Of a stretch of DNA of 64,000 nt, positions 35,278 to 47,093 are shown piece after piece (position 1 is the stretch's first letter; every line of letters begins with the position of its first letter). The position numbers and the translations under genes are program-made. Source of the stretch: Schoenoplectus triqueter (lineage: Eukaryota > Streptophyta > Magnoliopsida > Poales > Cyperaceae); the NCBI GenBank assembly GCA_964058805.1, contig CAXKVV010000022.1:62001-126000 (forward strand). The letters are read 5' to 3'. Under the pieces are notes generated by a model that saw nothing but the letters and a program-made list of their open reading frames with translations, searched no databases and was not told the origin of the DNA.

Positions 35278-36294
35278 TCAACTCTCAGGGCTTGACTCTG
35301 ACAAGGGTTCGGCAGCATCTCCATCATCCTCCACCTGGTCATGCTGCCCCAGAGCTGCATCCTTCCCTCTTCCCTTCCCGTTACCGCGTCCGGCTTGATG
35401 CACATCGTGACCCGGGCCAGAAGCCGCAACACTAATCCCCTGGTACATCGTACCAGCTGGTACAGCTGATACTGCTTGACCACTGGCTAGGTTTATTAAC
35501 TGTGGCCCAGATGGAATTGCCCAAACTTGATTCTGACCACCACCACCGCCCCCCGGAACAGTTGATGCAGCTGGTACCATCCATATTGCACCAGGTGGCA
35601 TACCTCCACTTCCAGATGGGGCCAGAGCAATAAGTGGCACCAAACCAGATTGTCCAGCTGTCATAGGTGCCAGGCCAGAAGATAAAGAGACAGCCCCACC
35701 ACTCAGTAAGGGGTCAGCCATAACAGTGTAATATGCAGGAGCAACCTGTGCATTTTGTACCACACCAGCAGTGCCACCGATGTTACGGGTTGGCTGTAGC
35801 TTCTTCCTCCTCTTTGTAGTACTCCCGCTGACTTCCACAACGTCTGATACCGTGGGGCCCGCGGAGGTAGACGATTGTGTAGGGATTTTGAGAACCCCAT
35901 CGACAGTAGTTGCAATGGCTGGTACCGTACCGGTACCGGTAGCTGCAATAATAGCTGGTTCAGCCTGTTGCAATAACCAGCGTATTGTCTCGCCATCCGA
36001 TTTGTGCCCCAATTCCCGCGTTAGTTGGAAAATTCGGGCCGCGCATGCAGCGGGCATGCGGATCCTGCGCCCGCGACCCTCTACCTTTGTATGGCGGTCT
36101 CTATTTCGGGCTGGAGGTTTTCTTACAAGCTGGAGGGCACCAAATAATTCCATGGGTTCTGGTTTCGGTACTATATACCGTTGTACCGGTACAGAGCCAG
36201 GGTTTACCGGTATGATCATCCCTCCGGCATTCCCAGCCGCCGCCGCCGTTCGCTCGTCGGAGTCATCACTTTTGTCTTGCATCTGGGCCTCCAT
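35278..36294 (-). CDS. Class I TCP transcription factor (TCP9/TCP19-like)
   Basis: This is a predicted nuclear DNA-binding protein of the TCP family, class I (PCF), which regulates cell proliferation and growth genes through GTGGGNCC-type sites. It is a single exon of 338 aa, as usual for this family. The TCP basic helix-loop-helix domain spans about residues 61-121, with [19 protein letters not shown], then [18 protein letters not shown] and [13 protein letters not shown]. The short basic region lacks the class II extension. Upstream is the [10 protein letters not shown] motif found in the TCP9/TCP19 group. The C-terminal half is Gly/Ala/Ser/Pro-rich low complexity with a poly-Gly run, ending in an acidic tail. 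The start codon was chosen as the first in the frame, with a leader of ~100 bp showing no upstream in-frame start. Open frames on the opposite strand are shadows. Confidence 0.95.
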   Translation of the reverse strand: MEAQMQDKSDDSDERTAAAAGNAGGMIIPVNPGSVPVQRYIVPKPEPMELFGALQLVRKPPARNRDRHTKVEGRGRRIRMPAACAARIFQLTRELGHKSDGETIRWLLQQAEPAIIAATGTGTVPAIATTVDGVLKIPTQSSTSAGPTVSDVVEVSGSTTKRRKKLQPTRNIGGTAGVVQNAQVAPAYYTVMADPLLSGGAVSLSSGLAPMTAGQSGLVPLIALAPSGSGGMPPGAIWMVPAASTVPGGGGGGQNQVWAIPSGPQLINLASGQAVSAVPAGTMYQGISVAASGPGHDVHQAGRGNGKGRGKDAALGQHDQVEDDGDAAEPLSESSPES

Positions 36295-36511
36295 GAGAGG
36301 AATTTGAAGATTTAGCCTTCGGGTTTGTTTGATTAGAGTTTAGAGGGGAAGAGAAATTGGATTAGCGCGAAAGAGAACTTACGATTTGTGAGGCGTGAGT
36401 CGTCTATGCGGCTCTCTCTTTATCCCTTGCTCTTTTTCGTGTGCGTCTTTTTTTCTTTAATAAGGGCCCCAGCGCGTTCTTTGGCCAATCGGACGGGCTA
36501 GATTGAGAAAT

Positions 36512-36519
36512 GGACCCAC
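36512..36519 (-). promoter_or_regulatory. Class I TCP binding-site match (GTGGGTCC)
   Basis: On the minus strand this reads GTGGGTCC, a match to the class I TCP consensus GTGGGNCC, about 220 bp upstream of the TCP start codon. Confidence 0.45.
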
Positions 36520-36571
36520 CGCCTCTTGACTCATGAACGGTGGGGAATGGTGGGGACCTCTGTTGTGAATG

Positions 36572-36579
36572 GGGCCCAC
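36572..36579 (-). promoter_or_regulatory. Class I TCP binding-site match (GTGGGCCC)
   Basis: On the minus strand this reads GTGGGCCC, a full match to the class I TCP consensus, about 280 bp upstream of the TCP start codon and 60 bp from the first site. A pair of sites suggests auto- or cross-regulation by TCP proteins. Confidence 0.5.
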
Positions 36580-36679
36580 AAAGCATTAAATGGTGAGCCG
36601 GTGTGGATCCAACGGTGTAGGATGATTTGTCGTTTTATATTGGGTGGGCTGCGGGTCCCGAGAGCATGGTCAATTTGGT

Positions 36680-39010
36680 AAATTAACCGGAAAAAAGGTC
36701 TTTGTTAGGATTTTGTGGCATTAACCCTGGAAAATATATTATTTGTGTATAAATGATTGCACTAGGTCTTTTCAGAAATTTAAATTCATTATCATTGAAA
36801 CGATTCAAGAACACAGCGATTTTTAATATAAAAAAAATAATATCCTGCAAATCCATTTGTTTGCTATATTTGCATCTTATGGTCTTTCTAGTAGATATAA
36901 GATGTCATTTTTTTAATTTATACAAACATCATTATCTATAAAAGAAGTAAAAGCTTCACACATTTGTCTTGAATAAACTTCACATGTTCATATAAATATA
37001 CAAATAAATTTACTAACATACTAGTGTACTCACTATCACACGATAAAAATCATATTTCGAGCAATTTGACAAATACTATAAAAGTTATCAATTTTAAAAT
37101 GAATAATATACATCAAAATTACGACAGTCAATGCATTTAGAATGTTGGTATTCTTTTTATATGAGATAAACGTGATTTACGTTTTTCTGTACATAAAATG
37201 ATAACCCTGGACAACCATTTATAAATAATTATTAATTCTTTTTTGCAATATGAGAGAAATAATTATATGTAATATTTTAGCTTAATATTTGGTCTAATGA
37301 CTTAGAATTTACGGATGGTTATCCAATGAAATCAGCCTATGACCTTTATTAAAACCAATACATTGACACAAATTTCTGATTTCGAAAAGTTGAGAGATCA
37401 AAACGTAAAATAACGTCAGGAGTAAGTATCTATTTTCTTCGGTCCAATTTGCTAACTTCTATTAAAATAATACAGGGCGTGCGTAAACTAGGATCAAGAT
37501 TAGGGTAAGATTCGGTTCTTTTTGAAAACCAAGTGAGATCCGTCGAATTTATTCTGAACTAATCTATATAGATATTTCGTACGAAAGCTCCATTTACTGA
37601 AGAAAATCACCCAATAATGACCCGCAAGATGGTTTCTCGTACAAAAGAGTATCCATCGGAATCTCTCCGTCTCCCAGTAGAACCTCCCTCTGATGGGAAA
37701 TATCTCAGCCGTTGATTTCATTCTTTCATTTCGGTAAGACTGTTACCATCCGCGTATTTATTCTCCGCTCAAAAGAGAGCAGCGACCGTTTCGCTGACTA
37801 CTTTTTAGTCTTCGCGAATTTCTAACTCATAAATTGAAGAAATCTACGATTATTCACTTTAACAACTGTAACCATTTCAAGCAGCACAACGCACAGAATA
37901 TTTGACATTTGGCTCAGCGTAAATGGTCGTAGAAATGAAAAAGACACCAGTGCATACATCGTGGCTGAAATAGAATCGTGCACGTGGAGAGACTTCTTGA
38001 AAGTTTTTTAGTTCAGAACCGTTATTGCACTATGCGGTAAAGATGGCCGCACTGGATCTTGATCTGTTACGTGGGGTCAGGATTTAGTCCAGCTGGATAC
38101 AACCGAGAAGTGGGGACCACGACGAGAAGACTGGGACCCCGTCCTTTTTACTGTTCTGAACACAGAGGTCTTTTATATCCCTTTGTGTATTTTTTTTTCT
38201 TTTATTTAACCATCAAACTTAAATTACTTAAAAATGCGATTTCAATTTTCCTCTCTAAATCTATGGCATTCTGTTTTTGGAACGACTTTTGGTTAGTTTA
38301 CTTTATCGTCTTGAAATTTTATGTTAAAGTCCTGTATAATAAAACTTCAAAATTGATTAGCAAAAGGGGCGGGTATAAAAAAAAGTTTGTCAGCTTCAAA
38401 TCTATTAAACTGATCATATATTAAAAAAATAACAATTCAATGTACATTTTTATTTAATAAATTCAAGAGATCAAAAATATTGAGAGGGATCAGATTAACA
38501 AAAACTCAATTTAAAAGCACTAATTTTCAAAATATAGGGGTGAACTCATCTTCCTTGATGCAACGACGGAGTCAAGATTTTATCTTTGTGAGGTCATCAC
38601 ATATATTTACACGTTTGTCTCAAGTGGAATTAGATTTATAATATTAAAATGAGTTGAAATTGGGCTATAATTGATCAATAAGGTCCCTTTAAAATTATTA
38701 TATATTATAATGGGGTCATTATTCTTCAATTACTTAAATGACTTCAAAAATTTATTGTATAACTAAAACTATGAATGAGCGTATGAAATTTGAGTGGAGT
38801 TTTGTAACCGCACTAGATTCAATGTGGCTCCGACATTGTCTGGATGTACATACCTGAAAAAAATTATATCTCTTAATGTTAGACCAATATTTCTTAATTT
38901 AAAATATTTTTTAATAAAACTAGATGACTTTAACCCTATATTTTTTTCCTAGCATAGTTTTTCTCCGCTCTCATAATTTTAACAAAATGCACAAACTTAA
39001 TAATCTATAT
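36680..39010. other. AT-rich intergenic DNA, no gene recognised
   Basis: The longest open frame (38059-38424) is of low-complexity composition and matches nothing I know. No splice-like structure or repeat was identified. Confidence 0.45.
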
Positions 39011-39209
39011 TGGAATCGGGGGTGTTTCAAGAACTTGGGATCAAAGTTGGTCTCAAGCCTTGATTCACTCATCAGATCAACATTGAAATTAGAATAAAGT
39101 ATGAGATTAAAACAAGTCGCATTAAATTTATAAAATAATATTAATCTGACGGATGAAATAAAACTTAAGATCAATTTTGATCCCAAACTCCTGGGCACAC
39201 CTGCTTCCA
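39011..39209. mobile_element. MITE-like inverted-repeat element (~199 bp)
   Basis: The left end TGGAATCGGGGGTGTTTC and the right end (TGGAAGCAGGTGTGCCC in reverse) begin ~45-bp arms, sharing TTGGGATCAAA and TCTCAAG/TCTTAAG further in. Flanks TCTATAT and TCTATGT are nearly alike, so the target duplication is imperfect. The superfamily is uncertain. Confidence 0.65.
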
Positions 39210-40990
39210 TCTATGTCTACTAGACCTTGAATACATATTATTTTTATCGGCATAATAGGAAGACATTACAATTTTTACTTAATGAAAAATAAGTTGCATA
39301 TTTATTTATTGGTCTAATAGTAAGACATCACAATCCGAATTCAGGGACGTGGCACTAGTTTGGTGGATCACGACTTTTATCTTGGGATCAGGGAGGGACC
39401 CAACTCATCCATATCCTCTTGTTAAACAAACTATAAAAGACATCCAATGACGAAAGAAAAGTTGGATCCCACGGGGTGTTTGGGAATCCGAATCCCGGGT
39501 GCCATTCAATTCGGAGCATAGAGAGAACAAAAAGTTGTAAATGCACTCATTTACCAATTACCATTTTGGCATCATCTACTGTCAAAGTTCAAGCTAAAAA
39601 GCACTCAAATAATTGTCTCAGCAATCCCAAGATCTTAAATCTGGTAGTATATATTTGTACCCATAATGACATGATGTGTCAAGAACTTATGAAATATTTG
39701 ATACTGTTATAAAATAGTTTTTCTTTATTGTGAAATTATATCGATTTTGTAATTAATATAATACAACACATTTAAAATTATATTATTTTCTGAATTCTGA
39801 TCATAGATAGGAGCTGCTCTCAGATGGGGGCTTGTGATCTGGGCTGGATTTCTCAACCGACCTTTTAACTTAAGAATGCAAATTATGGGCCTGAGAGGCT
39901 GAGACGGCTCAAATAATAACACTATCATCTAAAATTGGACTGAGATGATAATGTATAAAACCTAAATGCATGGGAACTGGTACGGTGCAAGTAACATTAT
40001 CCCTGTGACCCTGTTGCTTCGCATCTTGAAATTTCAAAAAGAGAAGGGAAAAAGACGAACAAACAGCAGAAGGATTATACTGGGCCTTAACGTATTTTAA
40101 AATTTAGCCGTTCTTCTTGGTCTTCTAAGCAACTTTTTCTGGGTCCTCAGAATTGCAATAAAAAATAATGCAATCACTATCTATTGTGCTGTGTAAAATT
40201 TTTTAATCTGAGTACAAATAATGTGAGCATTGCAATAACCCTTGATTGGCGTAAAAATGATACACACGATCCCATTTATTCTAACGTAGAAAATGAAATG
40301 AAAACAAACTTATTTTGTAGATATCTGGCGTGAGGTAGATATAGCCTTCATACTTCACAGAGAAGGTAAATGGAATTGAATTTTTCTGGTTTTTCCTAAT
40401 GCCGATTTCTCTTGCTCACTTGGGTGCATCCAACTCTACCTTTGTTCTGATAAACTAATATTAGAAATACAAAGGTAACTGTAGTACAGAGTTGATTAAA
40501 GGCACAAAATAGACTAGTAGAGAGCAAACTCTACCGAGATACAACCTTACGCATGAAATAAAAGCGTTAAGGCATCACAATCTCCTCTCAAAAGCATGAC
40601 AGAGGCAAGCCATATATGTCTCTAATTTCTACATATGAGATTTTACTGGTACGCTCATCCATACCACGTAAACATGAATGCATGATAAGGTCATCAAATG
40701 AGAAATTGACATATATTTGTGTATGCTGATTGCTGAAGTTACCATCATTATTGTTTCCTTTATTTTTAACGAGTTCCACCATACCAATTTGATTTGAGTC
40801 AGTAGGAAGAAGGGGGAAGGGAAACCTAGATGGAAGCACAGTACAAGTTTTTTTTGTTAGATTTAATTATGGTCTAGTCCAATGAATTAAAGGGATCAAT
40901 GGTCCAGATTTAAAATTAAAAAGGAATGATCAATAATAGTCGTTGGATGGTGTCTTTTAATGGAAACTCTTTGATTTACTGTGGTGGATC
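39210..40990. other. Intergenic DNA
   Basis: No coding exon was recognised. At ~39475 a GGGGTGTTTGGGAATCC stretch resembles an isolated transposon terminus. The rest is AT-rich. Confidence 0.4.
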
Positions 40991-40993
40991 AGA

Positions 40994-42540
40994 TATAAAT
41001 ATATCCCTGGGATTGTCCTCTCTCTCCAAGTCACAAACAGAAAAGAAAACAGAGAAAAACGTTTTTACTCTTTACAAAAAGGATATCCACCATCCTAGAG
41101 CGAGAAAGGAAGAGAGAGAAAGATATCCGATACAGGAAATTCGATCTCTCAAAGAATTATTGAAAGGAGAACTGTGCAAGGAAGAGAATCACGAAAGGTG
41201 CAGACATTTCAGCGAAGAGACACCAACAGTTTACTCGGAAATCACACAAGGGAATTAAATTCGTGTGAGGAAAAATTTTCTGCTATCATGGAGAAAGGTA
41301 TTTTTCTATTAAAGAATTAATTTTATAGAGGTTTTGGTGATTTTAGGGAATTAGGTTTTGGTGATTTTAGGGAATTAATTTTATAGAGGTTTTGGTTATT
41401 TTTCTATTAAAGAATTAATTTTATTAAGATGCTCAGCTAAATAATTTTATAGAGATTATGTTTCCGCTTAATTGATGGTTAAAGATGATTATAGTTGAAG
41501 TGTTTGTAATAGAATTAATAGAAAATATATTTTACATTTTTCGCATTACCTGATTTTTCTCCTTGCATTCAATTCTGTCTTTATAGGATTTAAGATGGAA
41601 TCAGTACACCAGATAACGAGTATCATCATACCAGTACACCAGACAAAATTCTTTTGGTACAATATTTTTTAGACTCTAGATCATTTATTGCATTCATTTT
41701 GTCTCTGATTTTCCGTTTCTTTCTTCTGGTATCTAATTTAGTAAATGAGTTAGCAAAATTTGGCTTGATCCACTAAAAAGGCGACTCCACGTTCACAAGC
41801 TCTTGATACTGATTGTTCACAATTTCTTCTAGTATTATTTTTTGCTTTTATTTTTATGATATTTTAAAAAAAAAAATTCTACTATCATGACTCATGAGTT
41901 AGCAGTATAGCTACCATCATTTCTTACATAGTATGATAGCTTATATTTTTTTTTGTATGCTGAAGGTTCAAATTGTGGCTAATTAACTTTACTTCGGATG
42001 TTGTTCTACGTTGAACCTTTTGTACACCAGACAAGGTGATTAAAGAAATGTGATTTCATTAGGCTTGCATAATCAAAATCTTTCTACTCATTTCAAGGAA
42101 AAGACAACAGACAAGGGGATTAAAACAATTATCAAAATCAATGCTCTTGGCATGATAAATGGGGAAGCAATTTGAACTTTGTGGACAGCTAGCATTTATT
42201 TTTTATTAATATAGCATCAGTTTTTGTTTATGTGATAGGGTGTAGAGCTTGAGTTGAGAAAGCTAAAGACAGCAGTGGAGGCATCATAATTTATTATATC
42301 TAAAAGCAAGGTATAAGATAAGACTTCTATTTTTAATAACACATAGCTTCAATTAGTGGTTGGTCAAATGTGTGATCAAGAAAAATTGCAGTTTCAGTTT
42401 CAAACTTTGTATGTATCAAAATTTACTAATATCTTTAGTTTTTCACTGTAGGTTTTATGTAGAGAGTGTATAGTGAGTATGGGATGTTGTTGTATTTGTG
42501 TTTTTATTTTGTTATGATAATTGTTGTATGGGACTATTTG
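40994..42540 (+). other. Possible transcription unit, non-coding or unrecognised
   Basis: A clean TATAAATATA at 40994-41003 is followed by a CT tract (~41015-41030) and a purine-rich leader-like stretch to ~41300. A candidate donor (AAAG then GTATTT) lies at ~41299. A candidate exon at 42239-42310 starts after GTGATAG and ends before GTATAA. The pieces do not join into a convincing protein frame. It could be a long non-coding RNA or the remains of a gene. Confidence 0.25.
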
Positions 42541-42837
42541 TTAATTTATGATTTTATGGGATTATGAGAACTGTTTTATTTAAATTGCTTTGTATTGTTG
42601 GAGAACTATTTGTGTATTTAAACTGTGAGAATTTGAACTATTGTGTATTTATAATTTATTTAAAATTTGTGTATTTCTAATTTTTAAACAACTTTACATT
42701 TGAAAATATTGTGTTGTGTATTTGAACTGTGGAAAAATTATTATGGTCACAACTTGTGGAAAGATTGTGGAAAGATCACTCATTCAGCCAAACTATCAGC
42801 ATCTCAAAGCTAAAAAACTAATTTCTTCATGAGCCAT

Positions 42838-42960
42838 GAGCTAGCTCGAGTTGGCTCGAGCCAGTTTGAGTTGAGTTCGAGACGGAATTTCAGCTCGATA
42901 AGGTCATGAGCTGAGTTCGAGTTGGTATTGACTTGCTCGAACTTGGTTTGTATATAGCCG
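42838..42960. repeat. GCTCGAG-rich hAT fragment
   Basis: Repeated AGCTCGAGTTGGCTCGAGCC-type units are the same composition as the subterminal repeats of the element at 27755-28311. No intact ends were found. Confidence 0.5.
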
Positions 42961-43153
42961 TAGAAATAAATCCGTCTTGCCAATCAACGAATATGGACGA
43001 TACTAATTTTATACGTAGATGATAATTTTTTTAAATCAAGTTAAAAAAGAATATTTTAGGAAGTAGCAAAAAAATTTTCTCCTAAAATTAATAACATATC
43101 AAATTACCTACATCGAGTTTCAGTTGCTATTCCGTCAGAAGATATATATTGAA

Positions 43154-43542
43154 GAGAGGGGATCGGTTGACAATGAGTTATTTTGACAACCTTAACAATA
43201 AACTTTTAAATAAATTAAAAAAAATTTAAAAATAGAAATTTTTTTATAAATGTGTTCTTCTACTTATAGATTGATACTCATTCAAATTTTATGCACTTTC
43301 ATTATCGTTTGATAGTCCATCAAGGAACATTAAATTGGAACCATTATTAATTATATGAAAATTTAATGGTCTTTGATGGACTATCAAACGATAATGAAAT
43401 TGCATGAAATTTAAATGAAAATCAATTCATAAGTAAAAAAACATATCTATGAACGTTTTTCCATTTTTAAAATTTTTTATTTTTATTTAGAAGTTCATTG
43501 TCAATGTTATCAAAATAACCCATTGTCCACTGATCCCTTCTC
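43154..43542. mobile_element. Mutator-like MITE, copy 2 (389 bp)
   Basis: The left end GAGAGGGGATC and the right end (GAGAAGGGATC in reverse) are followed by shared TTATTTTGA motifs. Long inverted arms meet near TTTGATAGTCCATCAA. It is flanked by a perfect 9-bp duplication TATATTGAA (43145-43153 and 43543-43551). It is clearly related to 19481-19865 along its whole length. Confidence 0.87.
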
Positions 43543-43727
43543 TATATTGAATATGGAATGTTGCAGTTTTGATGGACGACAATGCTTGCATCTAAGTTCA
43601 TCATGTTTCAGTGTATATAACTATATTTCTTTATTTACTATAGTTAGACATTATTAGATTAATTCATTGTCTACAAATTTTTATCCTTTTTTTTATCTAT
43701 ACGAAGGACGAAATTATGCTTTCAATT

Positions 43728-44152
43728 TAGAGCCGCAAATGAATCGAATTTGATCAAACTAGCTAGTATTTGAGTTTGATTTAAAATTAATTCGAACTCA
43801 ATCGAACTCTAGATGAACTCAATTATTTTAACTTTTACATTTATTTTCATATTATCATTAATAACTACAGCTAAAATAATTGATATTTTACTAATTTTAT
43901 ATTAGAATTTAAAAAAAAAACTGAATATTAGTTGAATGATAAATCAATAATATCTTATTAACTTTATAATAAATTATATTTTTACATATTTTATTGACTA
44001 AATAGTTAAAATATATATACAAATAACTACATATCGAACAATTAAGAATTGAACTCGAACTAGTTTATTAAAAAAATCATCGAACCAAACTGACAAAAAA
44101 AATCTAATCTAATGAACAAACTGAAGTCTTATAAATTTTTCTTGCACCCCTA
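43728..44152. mobile_element. Probable non-autonomous hAT element (425 bp)
   Basis: The left end TAGAGCCGCAAATG and the right end (TAGGGGTGCAAGAAA in reverse) resemble the TAGGG-TGCAA ends of the elements at 27059 and 27755. The flanks TTTCAATT and TTCCAAGT agree at 6 of 8 positions, so this is an old insertion. Subterminal TCGAACTC repeats are present. Confidence 0.6.
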
Positions 44153-44820
44153 TTCCAAGTTATATCATTCCTTGTTTTACAAGAATTAATATATGGCTAT
44201 ATGAACCGTGTATCTCTGGTTATTTTTACTGTCATATTTGGTTAGATTATAAAGTTACGGATGTATAACTTTTTATGTAAAATTAGATCGCTATAAATTA
44301 TGCTTATGTGATTAAGCAAGTAGAGGAATATGAAAAAATAACACTTTGTATTATTATATTAAATTTTTTAATTAAAAATAATGATATCAGCAATAAAATT
44401 AATTTTGGATGACAATAATAATAAGAATAACATTAATATAACATTATTATTATTATTATTATTATATCTTCATCATCATCATGAACATAAAATAATCATA
44501 TGAAAAGTATAAATTAAAAATTAAAAATACTTAATAAAAATATAATCAGCTAATTATAATTATTTATTTATAATTAAAAATGGTAGAAATATAATTATAA
44601 ATAATTATAGCAATAAAATAATAATAACAATAATGATAAAAATAATAATCAATGACAATGATCAAATATTTGTAATATAAATAATAATATTAAAATCATA
44701 ATGATAAAAAATATATTATTATTTACAACCATAGGTCCATAATCATGATGAAAAATAATAGTAATAATATTAAAAACAACAACAATAATAATATATTAAT
44801 AGTAATAATAATTTTAGTAT
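44153..44820. repeat. AT-rich DNA with ATT/ATC microsatellites
   Basis: Trinucleotide ATT runs (44443-44465) pass into an ATC run. Long stretches of AATAAT-type sequence fill the rest. There is no coding content. Confidence 0.7.
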
Positions 44821-44822
44821 GG

Positions 44823-45110
44823 GCTGTGGTGGCAATCGGGCAGGTCGGGTTCGGGTTCGAGTCGGGCGGGTCGGGTCAGTTTGATTTTCTAGAAGAAATC
44901 AGGTCAGATCGGGTCAATTTACATGTTTTATTTTTTCAGTTCTTTGATAGATTTCGATTGTATTGAAAGTCACTTGATCTCGGATCGGGTCGGGTCAGGT
45001 CAGGTCGAGTTCGGATCGGGTCAGGTCAATTTGATTTTTTTTAAAAAATCAGATCGGATCAGGTTCGTATCCGAACGAATTTTTCAGATTGGATCGGATT
45101 GTGCCACTCT
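44823..45110. mobile_element. GGGTCGGGT-rich element, probably hAT-derived
   Basis: Both ends carry a TGGCA(CA)ATC motif in inverted orientation (TGTGGTGGCAATC at left; TAGAGTGGCACAATCC in reverse at right), with many CGGGTCGGGT/GATCGGGTCAGG repeats between. No matching target duplication was found, so the boundaries are approximate. Confidence 0.5.
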
Positions 45111-46500
45111 AGACCGTGGTCTCAAATCTTCGTAACTTTTGAGGAATAAATTATATCATCTAGAGATGTCCTTAAATTTTAAAGCTATAATGTATCATTA
45201 TTTCCATTTATAACTTCATAAATTATGTATGTTTTCTCTATATATAAATGAGAAATAAGGACACTTATAGGTTATACCTCAGAAAACACCATTAATTATC
45301 TTTCGAAATCGAAACCAATATTATTTTATTCAGGCTTCTTGTGTAATTAGCACTGGTCGCTGCACATATATGCTGAATAATAAATATCAGAATGCAAAAT
45401 AAATATATTTGAAGTCGTTTAAGATCTGCAAATATATGAAATTAGCGGCTGAATCGCCCCAATCTGAACAATAAAATGAGTTTTTTAATATGCTCTTTTT
45501 TGTTGTTGTGAGGGAAATACTATCTGAGTTTAAAAATTGGTTTAAAACATAGAAGGGTTGTAAATTGTACATTTTTTTATGTTTCCTTTCTATTTTTAAA
45601 TTGTAATGCTATGGTCACCAATAGTGATCCAGTAAACTCTCACAGTTTAATGAAATTGGAAGACACCGATCTCCGTCCTTTTGGTTAAAAAAACATTTCT
45701 TTGTTTTTGGTGTTATTACAATTCTTAATTTTGTAAGATTAATAAATTTTAAAAAAATAAAAACTTTTTTTAAAGTTTAATAATAATAATTTTAATACGG
45801 ATATAATTGTTTTGTAATGATAAATAGTTTTTCTCACAATACAACTGAACACTCATTTCTGCACATTCCCTAATTAATCTCAGGCATATGGGTTCCCGTA
45901 ATTTGATTAGTGGATTCCCATGTCCATAAAAATCTATCTAATGCAATCATATTGCAACCGAACACGCCAAAATAAAATTAGGAGAAGAAGAAGATAGAAG
46001 GCTAAGTGCTTTTCGCATAGTAACATTTCTTGATAAAAAAAATAATATTTTTGTTCTTTTAAAAAGGTTTTAGGACCATTTTTTAATGACGAAAAACCAA
46101 CTTTTGATGCTTCTCAAAATGCAAGAACCAAATGGCGTTTTTGAAAAGGTGCATGTCATAATCTGAATTCTCACTTTTATTTATTGAACGCCAAGTTAGC
46201 AACAACTTGAGCTCCGAGGCTACGGTACAGGAAATTAAAAAAAATTAGAGGCGCAAAAACAAATAAGAAAGTATGGTGACGTGGCATGCGGGCACGAGGT
46301 ACGCTACGCATAAGAAAATGACACAGTTGGGAACAATAATTTATTGCATCACATTATCAAATTGACTCTCAAATTTCATTTGACAATTGTCATTTAAATT
46401 TCAGGGATGCAGAGACTAGGCAAAATTAGACAATTGTCTAAATTTGACAGTCCATTTGACAAGCCACGTCAGCGTAGGAGCAAAAAATTAATTACGAAAG
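45111..46500. other. Intergenic DNA
   Basis: No gene was recognised. Around 45950-45970 the stretch GCAACCGAACACGCC resembles a transposon terminus, with no partner found. Confidence 0.4.
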
Positions 46501-46566
46501 TGCCATTTTAACAATTTCATTCTATTCAGTGACGTCCCTGAATAGAATGAAATTGTCAAAATGGCA
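46501..46566. repeat. Near-perfect 28-bp hairpin
   Basis: The arms 46501-46528 and 46539-46566 pair at 27 of 28 positions around a 10-base loop (GTGACGTCCC). This is a small foldback element or transposon relic, and a possible small-RNA precursor if transcribed. Confidence 0.9.
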
Positions 46567-46588
46567 CACTTGGAGAGTTGGGAGTCCT

Positions 46589-46732
46589 GTTCTTCTGCTG
46601 CGCAGTACCGCGCTGCACAAAACGTGGACCGTTGGATTACTTCGAGATCTGTGCTGACTCGAATCACAAGAAAATCCAACGATCCACGTGCTGCGCTGCA
46701 CGGTGCAGCGCAGCAGAGGATATGGATTCGGG
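46589..46732. repeat. GC-rich inverted repeat (MITE-like)
   Basis: Arms of ~48 bp (46589-46638 and about 46673-46722) share CTGCTGCGC and ACGTGGACCGTTGGATT, the latter as AATCCAACGATCCACGT on the other side. Inside the right arm lies a smaller palindrome, GCGCTGCACGGTGCAGCGC. It directly follows the hairpin at 46501 and may be the same compound element. Confidence 0.75.
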
Positions 46733-47080
46733 GAGTTGGGTACTTTACTTGAACTTGAACAGTTTAATTTAAAATAAATTTAAAAGAAATGATCAGTTTA
46801 AAGTTCTTATCTGATCATGGTTCAACAATGATGTACATCCTTTACCGTTAGATTGTGATCTAAAGGAAAGTTTTAGACGAACCATAAATCAGTTCTTTTG
46901 GAAGAAAAATCAGCATCACGCAGGGCACTTAGAGATTCGTTCCGATTGAATAATTAAAAGATTAATGGTTCACATAATACTCTGTACGGTATTGCAGAGG
47001 ATAAAGATTCCATGCTATCCTGCAGCGAATCAAAAATTGTGGATCCGATCGGATGTCATCATTGTCATGTGCTGGCATTT

Positions 47081-47093
47081 GGGGGGGGGGGGG
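47081..47093 (+). repeat. Poly-G run (13)
   Basis: Thirteen consecutive G occur in otherwise AT-rich DNA. The length may be unreliable. Confidence 0.9.

Noticed and set aside
35771..36307. 178-codon open frame on the plus strand over the TCP gene
   Set aside because: It is antisense to a clear TCP coding exon and shows no known domain; it is a composition shadow of a GC-rich exon.
38059..38424. 121-codon open frame
   Set aside because: Low-complexity Phe/Lys/Ile-rich composition from AT-rich DNA, with no family resemblance and no promoter or splice context.
40926..41258. 110-codon open frame
   Set aside because: It starts upstream of the likely TATA box and reads through a purine-rich leader-like stretch; it is probably not translated.
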